Part shown: positions 1-5,016 of the stretch, in pieces | Numbering within the stretch: position 1 is the stretch's first letter | Layout of the letters: each line of letters starts with the position of its first letter | Assembly (NCBI GenBank): GCA_947441105.1 | Contig: CANESN010000075.1 | Location: 1-5,016 of the forward strand | Reading direction: 5' to 3' | Length of the DNA stretch: 5,016 bases | DNA from: Micrococcales bacterium | GTDB lineage: Bacteria; Actinomycetota; Actinomycetes; Actinomycetales; Microbacteriaceae | Notes under the pieces: generated by a model | The model's input: the letters and a program-made list of their open reading frames with translations, nothing else | Database searches by the model: none | What the model was told of the DNA's origin: nothing | Program-made: the position numbers and the translations under genes

Positions 1-885
1 AAGCACACCACAAAGATCGCTAAGGGCAGCAGGATCATTGCGATTGCTCAGGACGATGACAAGGTCACCTACACCGGCACCCGCGAGGAGCTAGTCAAAA
101 AAGCCGCCAAGATCGCAGTCCCAACTGCCAAGCCAGAACACCTACTGGTTATCGGTTGGTCCGAGATGGGTCGCTCGGTAATCAACGAGCTAGCTGCATT
201 TTTGCCAAAGGGCTCGACCGTCCACATTCTTGCTCGTAAGAGCTTGGTGGCCGAGGACCAGCTAAAGAGCCTGGATTTTGGAACCAACATCAAGGTCACC
301 ACCGCGTCTGTCACCGGTGACATTGACGACCTAACTGCAGCCGCGAGTGCAAGGCACTACGACGAGGTAATCGTGCTTGGCTACCGCAACGCAATCAGCG
401 AGGCTGAAGCAGATGCCCAGACCATGCTCACCATGCTGCAGATGAACCGCTTGTTTGAAGCTCCAAATAATGGTGTTGAGCCAACCCGTTTGGTGGCTGA
501 GATTCTCGATGGTCGAAAGGCAGAGATTGCTCGAGTTGCAGCGGTCGATGACTTGGTAGTTAGCGACAACCTAGCCGCACTGCTAATTGCGCAGGTTTCC
601 GAGAACCCAGCACTTGCTCCGGTATTTGAAGACCTATTCGACGCCGATGGCGCATCAATTAGCGTCCGCGACATTGCTCTTTACTCACCGGTTGGCAAGG
701 AGGTCAGCTACGCGCAGCTGGTTGCTAACGCCCGTGCCAAGGGTGAATCAGCGATCGGCTTCCGCTCTGCGACTAAGAGCGCTGGCGACGCAGCAGCAGG
801 GGTAGCGCTAAACCCAAGCAAGGAAGCAATGTTCACCCCTAAAAAGGGTGACTCCCTGATCGTGGTGGCTGACACCATTCGCTAA
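1..885 (+). CDS. CASTOR/POLLUX-like RCK-domain ion-channel protein, C-terminal part (5' truncated)
   Basis: Frame 1 is open from the window edge to TAA at 883-885, giving the last 294 residues; the start and any membrane segments lie upstream. What remains is soluble and fits the cytoplasmic RCK-like region of the bacterial relatives of plant CASTOR/POLLUX channels. Residues 9-26 look like the end of a first nucleotide-binding lobe (GSRIIAIAQDDD). A second Rossmann-type unit starts at about 47 with LLVIGWSEMGRS (the family's GW motif at 52-53) and continues through the HILARK strand near 75-80. The family-typical stretch follows: TRLVAEILDGRK, VVSDNLAALLIAQ, and then ENPALAPVFEDLFD between about residues 160 and 215. 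The C-terminal portion has a VSYAQLVANARAKGE segment and ends in a PKKGDSLIVVADTIR strand, as RCK C-lobes do. In the family, these domains gate a channel in response to ligands or ions; the ion carried here cannot be told. The next gene starts within the stop codon, which suggests translational coupling. A Trk/Kef-type transport subunit is the main alternative. Confidence 0.82.
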   Translation, partial: KHTTKIAKGSRIIAIAQDDDKVTYTGTREELVKKAAKIAVPTAKPEHLLVIGWSEMGRSVINELAAFLPKGSTVHILARKSLVAEDQLKSLDFGTNIKVTTASVTGDIDDLTAAASARHYDEVIVLGYRNAISEAEADAQTMLTMLQMNRLFEAPNNGVEPTRLVAEILDGRKAEIARVAAVDDLVVSDNLAALLIAQVSENPALAPVFEDLFDADGASISVRDIALYSPVGKEVSYAQLVANARAKGESAIGFRSATKSAGDAAAGVALNPSKEAMFTPKKGDSLIVVADTIR

Positions 886-1622
886 TGCTCGAAGACATTC
901 GCAAGGACATTCGTTCTTTCGCACGCCCGGCTCATGCCATTGACCTGGCTTGGTTTTATAAAACCGGACCCGGTGAGTATGGCGAGGGTGACAAGTTTCT
1001 GGGTGTCAAAGTTCCCGAAACCAGGGCCGTCGCCCGCGAATACAAAAATGCCAGCTGGGAGACAATCCGAGAGCTTTCTAAAGGCGAGTATCACGAGGAC
1101 CGACTGTGTGCGGTGGTGATTCTGACCACCCAGTATGAAAAGGCCAAAGACAAAGACTTACGTACTGACCTATTCAAGAAATACCTCAGTCTTTACGATT
1201 CGGGTTGCATCAACAGCTGGGACCTGGTGGACGTATCGGCCAATCGCTTCGGTAAAGAACTAGTTGATGACCCAAAGGCAATTGAGTTTTTGCTCAAGCG
1301 CGCCAAGTCCAAAAACCTTTGGATTCAGCGAAGTGCTGTAATCCTGACTTTCCCGATGATTGCGCAGTTTGATATGGCCCCAACTTTGGCTATCTGTGAA
1401 GAGTTGCTGGATCACCCGCACGATCTGATCCACAAAGCGGTTGGTTGGTCACTTCGCGAGGTTGGCAAAAAAGATTTGCGCGCGTTGCGCGATTTTCTAG
1501 AGCAGCATTCCGCGACCATGCCAAGAACCGCACTTCGATACGCGATTGAGAAGCTCTCCGAGAAAGAGCGTCAGGATTGGCTTAGTCGGAAAGCTCAAGC
1601 ACAACAGGAACGTGGTCGCTAG
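885..1622 (+). CDS. alkD: AlkD-family DNA alkylation repair glycosylase
   Basis: A 245-residue, all-helical HEAT-like-repeat protein of the AlkD/AlkC superfamily, near the length of characterised AlkD (about 237 aa). The family excises alkylated bases such as N3- and N7-alkylpurines from DNA without base flipping. Residues matching the known AlkD active-site set are visible: W112 and D116 in NSWDLVD, R149 in LWIQRSAV, and W188 in HKAVGWSLREVGKKD. The W-to-D and R-to-W spacings are as I recall them for Bacillus AlkD (W109, D113, R148, W187). The N-terminal FLGVKVPETRAVA motif at 38-50 is also typical. The ATG shares its A with the TAA of the upstream channel gene (TAATG) and no Shine-Dalgarno site is seen, so translation is probably coupled by reinitiation. 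The last 41 bp run antisense into the end of xth, whose product would act on the abasic site AlkD leaves. The C-terminus (RKAQAQQERGR) is a short charged tail. Confidence 0.9.
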   Translation: MLEDIRKDIRSFARPAHAIDLAWFYKTGPGEYGEGDKFLGVKVPETRAVAREYKNASWETIRELSKGEYHEDRLCAVVILTTQYEKAKDKDLRTDLFKKYLSLYDSGCINSWDLVDVSANRFGKELVDDPKAIEFLLKRAKSKNLWIQRSAVILTFPMIAQFDMAPTLAICEELLDHPHDLIHKAVGWSLREVGKKDLRALRDFLEQHSATMPRTALRYAIEKLSEKERQDWLSRKAQAQQERGR

Positions 1623-2361
1623 GACCCTCGCCCTTGCGCTCATCGCGCTCGATGGTTGCCCCAATAACTTTTTCGGTGAGGGATTCAGAGGTTAGGCAGA
1701 AGTCAATTCGCATGCCATTGTTTTTTGGGAAACAAAGATCTTTGTAATCCCAGTAGGTGTATTGGCCGGGGACTAGTTCGCGAACAGTATCGACAAGACC
1801 AATTTGCTCAAAGGCCTCAAAGGCCTGTCTCTCCGGTTCTGAGATGTGAGTTTCGAACATCGAAAGGTCGTAAACATCGCTATCCAATGGCGCGATATTG
1901 AAATCGCCCATTAGGCAAAGGTCCAAGTCGGGGCTTGCTTCGAGCTGCTCAGCGGTATTGGCAGCCAGGCGATCAAGGAACTCCAACTTGTATTCCATGT
2001 GTGGGTCTTCAAGACCACGGCCGTGGGGGACGTACAGAGACCAAATTCTTACGCCATTGAAGGTTGCGCCTATGGCGCGAGCCTCCACGACGTCCTTGAA
2101 CTGGGGCTGGTCGGTGAATGAGAACTCAATATCTTCAGGCTCTAGATCTGCACGGTAGGCGAAAGCAACGCCATTCCACTGGTTTAGACCGTGGGCAACG
2201 ACCTTGTAACCAATGGCCTCAAAGTCGGCATACGGAAACTGCTCTGGCTTGCACTTAATCTCCTGCATGCCAAGCACATCAATTTGAGTGCGCTCCAAAA
2301 ACTGAGTCACTCTTGGGCTTCGAGCTCGAACAGAGTTGACATTCCAGGTTGCGATTTTCAC
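1582..2361 (-). CDS. xth: Exodeoxyribonuclease III (AP endonuclease, EEP family)
   Basis: A 259-residue enzyme of the endonuclease/exonuclease/phosphatase fold, close to the usual size of ExoIII (about 260-270 aa). It would cut DNA 5' to abasic sites and degrade 3' ends, using Mg2+. All family motifs are present in order: N7 in TWNVNS, E34 in GMQEIK, Y110 in LYVPHGR, D153 and N155 in MGDFNIAP, D220 in GMRIDF, and the catalytic D249-H250 in SDHVPVV. The YTYWDYKD...FPKNNGMRIDF stretch is the usual ExoIII C-terminal signature. Translation starts at GTG 2361-2359, which places MKIATWN at the N-terminus as expected for the family. There is no Shine-Dalgarno site at normal spacing, but a -10-like TAGAGT ends six bases upstream, so a leaderless mRNA is likely. 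Its 3' end overlaps alkD by 41 bp in antisense, and it is divergent from pyrE across 39 bp. Confidence 0.97.
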   Translation of the reverse strand: MKIATWNVNSVRARSPRVTQFLERTQIDVLGMQEIKCKPEQFPYADFEAIGYKVVAHGLNQWNGVAFAYRADLEPEDIEFSFTDQPQFKDVVEARAIGATFNGVRIWSLYVPHGRGLEDPHMEYKLEFLDRLAANTAEQLEASPDLDLCLMGDFNIAPLDSDVYDLSMFETHISEPERQAFEAFEQIGLVDTVRELVPGQYTYWDYKDLCFPKNNGMRIDFCLTSESLTEKVIGATIERDERKGEGPSDHVPVVLELSD

Positions 2362-2367
2362 CTCACA

Positions 2368-2373
2368 ACTCTA
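2368..2373 (-). promoter_or_regulatory. Putative -10 box for a leaderless xth transcript
   Basis: On the minus strand the order is TAGAGT, then TGTGAG, then the GTG start, so the hexamer ends six bases before the codon. In actinobacteria a TAnnnT box at this distance puts the transcription start on the first base of the start codon. I see no good -35 box at 16-18 bp. The element sits in the 39-bp gap shared with pyrE. Confidence 0.55.
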
Positions 2374-2388
2374 ACCAGCAAACCTTGC

Positions 2389-2394
2389 TAGCCT
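2389..2394 (+). promoter_or_regulatory. Putative -10 box for a leaderless pyrE transcript
   Basis: TAGCCT is followed by TGGCAC and then the pyrE ATG at 2401, again a six-base interval. There is no Shine-Dalgarno site between the box and the ATG, and the gap is too short for a normal leader. The -35 position (around 2365-2371, CAACTC region) is a poor match and would overlap the xth -10 box. The two promoters could therefore not easily be occupied together. Confidence 0.55.
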
Positions 2395-2400
2395 TGGCAC

Positions 2401-2964
2401 ATGACCTTCACCGCACCGGATAAGCCACGACTTGTTGAACTTATAAAAGAGCTCGCAATCGTTCACGGCAAGGTGACACTTTCCTCTGGCATTGAGGCCG
2501 ACTACTACGTAGATCTTCGCCGAGCCACCCTGCACCACGAGGCTTCGCCCCTGATCGGCAAGGTCATGCTCAAACTTTTGGATGACAATGGTTTTGGTGA
2601 TGTTGATGCAGCCGGTGGTCTGACCATGGGTGCAGACCCGGTGGCAAGTGCTTTGCTGCACCAGGCTGCCGCTCAAGGTCGCAAGCTCGATGCCTTTGTA
2701 GTGCGCAAGCAAGCCAAGGCACACGGCATGGGCCGCCAGGTTGAGGGTCCAAGCGTTGTTGGTAAGCGGGTTGTGGTTTTGGAAGACACTTCTACCACCG
2801 GTGGATCACCACTGACCGCAGCCGAGGCACTCAAAGCAGCTGGTGCGAATGTGGTGGCAGTGGCAACAGTGGTGGATCGCGACACCGGTGCACGCCAAGC
2901 CATTGAGGCCGCAGGCTTTGCCTATTTGACCGCCATCACCCTAGAAGACCTAGGTCTAAATTAG
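2401..2964 (+). CDS. pyrE: Orotate phosphoribosyltransferase
   Basis: A 187-residue type I phosphoribosyltransferase, in the short range for bacterial OPRTases. It converts orotate and PRPP to OMP in de novo pyrimidine synthesis, in the cytoplasm as a dimer. The N-terminal SSGIEADYYVDLRRATL segment (28-44) is the OPRTase hood/orotate-binding signature. DAAGGLTMGADPVA (69-82) is the family G-L-x-x-G-A loop. VRKQAKAHG (101-109) carries the flexible-loop lysines K103 and K106 and H108, which contact PRPP from the neighbouring subunit. VVVLEDTSTTGGS (124-136) is the PRPP-binding acidic loop, with the E128-D129 pair. The start is fixed by the -10-like TAGCCT six bases before the ATG and by the lack of any usable start upstream. 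It is divergent from xth. The last 9 bp, including the TAG stop, overlap the end of the HAD phosphatase gene. Confidence 0.97.
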   Translation: MTFTAPDKPRLVELIKELAIVHGKVTLSSGIEADYYVDLRRATLHHEASPLIGKVMLKLLDDNGFGDVDAAGGLTMGADPVASALLHQAAAQGRKLDAFVVRKQAKAHGMGRQVEGPSVVGKRVVVLEDTSTTGGSPLTAAEALKAAGANVVAVATVVDRDTGARQAIEAAGFAYLTAITLEDLGLN

Positions 2965-3726
2965 ATCTGCCACCGAGTTCAAAATCTCAGTTGGTCTAAA
3001 CGGATACTTAGCAATTTCAGTATCGTCCGAGATTCCGGTCATCACCAAGATGGTGTGAAGGCCAGCTTCAATACCCGCAACAATGTCGGTGTCCATGCGG
3101 TCACCGATCATCGCGGTGTCCTCGGAGTGGACATTGATCTTGTTCATTGCGCTTCTGAACATCATCGGGTTCGGCTTGCCCACAATGTATGGGGCCTTGC
3201 CCGTGGCAGCGGTAATCAAAGCCGCCACCGAACCGGTAGCTGGAAGCGGTCCATCGGCGGAAGGTCCGGTCACATCTGGGTTGGTGGCAATGAATCTGGC
3301 ACCCTTACCAATTAGGCGAACTGCCTTGGTTAGGGCTTCGAAGCTTAGGTTTCTGGTTTCGCCCAAAACTACGTAGTCCGGGTCAACCTCGGTCATCACG
3401 TAGCCGATTTCGTGCATCGCGGTGGTTAGGCCAACTTCGCCAATCACAAATGCGGTGCCGTGAGGTTTTTGAGACTTCACAAAATCTGCCGTGGCAAGTG
3501 CTGAGGTGTAGATGCGCTCCTCAGGAACGTCCAGTCCGCCGGCTTGCAGCCTGGCTGCCAAGTCTCTCGGGGTGAAAGTGGAGTTATTGGTCAACACCAA
3601 GAACTCGGTGCCCTCGTCCTGCCACTTTTTGATCAGCTCAACAGCGCCAGGAATCGGCATTCCCTCGTGCCAAAGCACGCCATCCATGTCGGTTAGCCAG
3701 TTTTTTACTCTTGAACGCCCAGTCAT
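2956..3726 (-). CDS. NagD-like HAD-IIA family phosphatase
   Basis: A 256-residue HAD hydrolase of subclass IIA (NagD/AraL/PGP type), at the usual length of about 250-270 aa. Motif I is WLTDMDGVLWHEG with nucleophile D13 and acid/base D15. Motif II is LTNNST (T46). A C2-type cap follows (about 65-175), including VLGETRNLSFEALTKA and the ATNPDVTGPS stretch typical of the subclass. Motif III is K184 in IVGKPNP, and motif IV is IGDRMDTDI (D209, D214), which binds Mg2+. The fold predicts hydrolysis of a small phosphomonoester in the cytoplasm. Members include UMP phosphatase (E. coli UmpH/NagD), p-nitrophenyl phosphatase and phosphoglycolate phosphatase, and the substrate cannot be fixed from sequence. 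The pyrE neighbour makes a nucleotide substrate plausible but does not prove it. The ATG at 3726-3724 is supported by TAGGCT ending six bases upstream. Its stop overlaps pyrE by 9 bp in antisense. Confidence 0.93.
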   Translation of the reverse strand: MTGRSRVKNWLTDMDGVLWHEGMPIPGAVELIKKWQDEGTEFLVLTNNSTFTPRDLAARLQAGGLDVPEERIYTSALATADFVKSQKPHGTAFVIGEVGLTTAMHEIGYVMTEVDPDYVVLGETRNLSFEALTKAVRLIGKGARFIATNPDVTGPSADGPLPATGSVAALITAATGKAPYIVGKPNPMMFRSAMNKINVHSEDTAMIGDRMDTDIVAGIEAGLHTILVMTGISDDTEIAKYPFRPTEILNSVADLI

Positions 3727-3732
3727 AGCTCA

Positions 3733-3738
3733 AGCCTA
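3733..3738 (-). promoter_or_regulatory. Putative -10 box for a leaderless HAD phosphatase transcript
   Basis: On the minus strand TAGGCT is followed by TGAGCT and then ATG, a six-base interval. A partial -35 match, TTCACT (4 of 6 against TTGACA), lies 16 bp upstream at 3760-3755, inside the first codons of the divergent methyltransferase gene. No Shine-Dalgarno site is present. Confidence 0.55.
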
Positions 3739-3742
3739 GCTT

Positions 3743-3748
3743 TAGGCT
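3743..3748 (+). promoter_or_regulatory. Putative -10 box for a leaderless SpoU methyltransferase transcript
   Basis: TAGGCT is followed by seven bases (TAGCCCA) and then the GTG at 3756. That spacing suits transcription starting at the G of the start codon. No Shine-Dalgarno site is present. TTGAAC at 3711-3716 lies about 26 bp upstream, too far to be a normal -35 partner. Confidence 0.5.
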
Positions 3749-3755
3749 TAGCCCA

Positions 3756-4421
3756 GTGAATGAAGAAAAAGAAAACGCCACCGGAACCCATGAACAATCC
3801 ACCTGGGGAGTAGGGCCATACTCGGGAGATCCTGCCAAGGATCCAAACTTTTCAAAGTTTGACCCAGAGCTCTTGGCAAATGGCGACACCAGAAACGTGA
3901 TTGATGTCTATCGCTACTGGTCAATGGAGGCGATTGTTGCCGACCTAGATACCAAGCGTCACGGCTATCACGTTGCAATTGAAAACTGGCAGCACGATCT
4001 AAACATTGGTTCGATCGTTAGAACCGCAAATGCCTTTATGGCAAAAGAAGTCCACATCATTGGTAATCGCCGCTGGAATCGTCGCGGTGCAATGGTTACC
4101 GACCGCTACCAGCACGTCACCCACCGCCCAGACGTTGAGAGCCTTATTGAGTGGGCAAAAACTGCAAGCTCAACCGGCGGCAAGCTTCCAATCATTGCAA
4201 TCGACAATGTTCCAGGCTGCAAGCAGATTGAGAATGTGCAACTGCCAAAAGAGTGTGTATTCCTATTCGGCCAGGAAGGCCCTGGGCTATCGCAGGCTGC
4301 GCTGGATGGTGCAGACATGGTTTTGGAGATTGTGCAGTTTGGTTCCACCCGATCGATAAACGCCTCGGCGGCTGCAGCAATAACAATGCACTCTTGGGTG
4401 ATGCAGCACGTTTTTAGTTAG
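3756..4421 (+). CDS. SpoU/TrmH-family RNA 2'-O-methyltransferase
   Basis: A 221-residue SPOUT-class enzyme that would transfer methyl from S-adenosylmethionine to a ribose 2'-OH in tRNA or rRNA. The three SpoU motifs are clear: motif 1 NIGSIVRTAN (83-92, with N83 and R89), motif 2 FLFGQEGPGLS (169-179, with E174), and motif 3 in EIVQFGSTRSINASAAAA (191-208, with S200 and N202). These form the trefoil-knot SAM site. The first 80 residues (WGVGPYSGD, DPELLANGDTRNVIDVYRYW) match the extension I know from actinobacterial members, rather than the helical cap of E. coli TrmH. The exact RNA target cannot be told. The start is GTG at 3756: there is no other start codon in frame until M57, which would remove conserved sequence, and the upstream TAGGCT supports it. 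An ATG at 3760 is out of frame. From memory, SpoU genes near pyrE recur in actinobacteria, including mycobacteria. Confidence 0.92.
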   Translation: MNEEKENATGTHEQSTWGVGPYSGDPAKDPNFSKFDPELLANGDTRNVIDVYRYWSMEAIVADLDTKRHGYHVAIENWQHDLNIGSIVRTANAFMAKEVHIIGNRRWNRRGAMVTDRYQHVTHRPDVESLIEWAKTASSTGGKLPIIAIDNVPGCKQIENVQLPKECVFLFGQEGPGLSQAALDGADMVLEIVQFGSTRSINASAAAAITMHSWVMQHVFS

Positions 4422-4424
4422 AAT
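4419..4424 (+). promoter_or_regulatory. Putative -10 box of the purA promoter, overlapping the upstream stop codon
   Basis: TAGAAT is one base from the TATAAT consensus, and its first three bases are the TAG stop of the methyltransferase gene. A weak TTGGGT lies at 4394-4399 with a 19-bp spacer. Transcription would start near 4431, giving a leader of about 44 nt. purA could alternatively be read through from the gene upstream, as no terminator separates them. Confidence 0.45.
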
Positions 4425-4429
4425 TGTGA

Positions 4430-4446
4430 CAGGGCCATTCGCCCTG
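4430..4446 (+). other. Hairpin in the purA leader
   Basis: CAGGGC (4430-4435), loop CATTC, GCCCTG (4441-4446): a perfect 6-bp G+C-rich stem. No T-tract follows (AGATCCCC), so it is not a standard intrinsic terminator. It starts at about the predicted purA transcription start, so it could be a 5' stabilising stem or a processing/3'-end mark for the upstream mRNA. Confidence 0.5.
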
Positions 4447-4447
4447 A

Positions 4448-5016
<569 letters not shown>

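Larger units (their letters stand above)
3732..3749. repeat. Perfect 7-bp inverted repeat holding two divergent -10 boxes
   Basis: AAGCCTA (3732-3738), spacer GCTT (3739-3742), TAGGCTT (3743-3749). Each arm contains TAGGCT reading outward toward one of the two divergent genes. The repeat fills most of the 29-bp gap between the HAD phosphatase and the SpoU methyltransferase. It can be read as a symmetric bidirectional promoter core, or as a small operator that overlaps both promoters. Confidence 0.6.

Noticed and set aside
381..674. 97-codon open frame on the minus strand inside the channel gene
   Set aside because: It is antisense to strongly family-like coding sequence, its protein is low-complexity (rich in Ser and Ala) with no recognisable motif, and no start signal precedes it.
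1553..1569. GCTCT/AGAGC hairpin just past the xth stop as a terminator
   Set aside because: The stem has only 5 bp and a seven-base loop, lies inside the alkD coding sequence, and has no T-tract after it on the minus strand.
2371..2724. 117-codon open frame on the minus strand across the start of pyrE
   Set aside because: It is antisense to conserved OPRTase motifs and its product resembles nothing; it is a shadow of the pyrE codon pattern.
3711..3716. TTGAAC as the -35 box for the SpoU methyltransferase promoter
   Set aside because: The spacer to the proposed -10 box is about 26 bp, far beyond the usual 16-19 bp.
4006..4359. 117-codon open frame on the plus strand in another frame of the methyltransferase gene
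   Set aside because: It overlaps all three SpoU motifs in the real frame, and its own product has no family features.
4430..4446. Hairpin as an intrinsic terminator of the methyltransferase gene
   Set aside because: The stem is good, but it is followed by AGATCCCC rather than a T-rich tract, and the purA promoter and leader occupy the same bases.

Overview
The window looks like ordinary, very compact chromosomal DNA from a high-G+C Gram-positive bacterium (Actinomycetota). By gene content and protein style it is most like Microbacteriaceae, possibly one of the small-genome freshwater lineages. The basis is moderate G+C judged by eye (not computed), an actinobacterial-type SpoU methyltransferase with its long N-terminal extension, a short single-domain OPRTase of actinobacterial type, and TAGnnT-type -10 boxes placed so that several mRNAs would start at the start codon. 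The taxonomic placement is an inference.

Layout, left to right: (1) 1-885 +, the C-terminal part of a CASTOR/POLLUX-like, RCK-domain ion-channel protein cut by the window edge. (2) 885-1622 +, an AlkD-family DNA alkylation repair glycosylase, starting inside the previous stop codon (TAATG). (3) 1582-2361 -, exodeoxyribonuclease III, whose 3' end overlaps that of alkD by 41 bp. (4) 2401-2964 +, pyrE, divergent from xth across 39 bp. (5) 2956-3726 -, a NagD-like HAD-IIA phosphatase, whose 3' end overlaps pyrE by 9 bp. (6) 3756-4421 +, a SpoU/TrmH RNA 2'-O-methyltransferase, divergent from the HAD gene across 29 bp. (7) 4475-5016 +, the first 180 codons of purA, cut by the right edge. No gap between genes exceeds 53 bp.

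Functionally there are two themes. AlkD and ExoIII supply consecutive steps of base-excision repair: removal of an alkylated base, then incision at the abasic site. pyrE, the NagD-like phosphatase and purA touch nucleotide synthesis or turnover, with an RNA methyltransferase among them. I see no mobile element, CRISPR array, tRNA, rRNA or foreign island.

The most interesting signal is regulatory rather than a new protein system. Four genes in two divergent pairs each have a TAGnnT hexamer ending 6-7 bases before the annotated start codon, no Shine-Dalgarno site, and (for two of them) a GTG start. This is the layout of leaderless transcription from back-to-back promoters. In the 29-bp gap the two -10 boxes are arms of a perfect 7-bp inverted repeat. 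purA differs: it has a leader of about 44 nt with a hairpin and a clear Shine-Dalgarno site.
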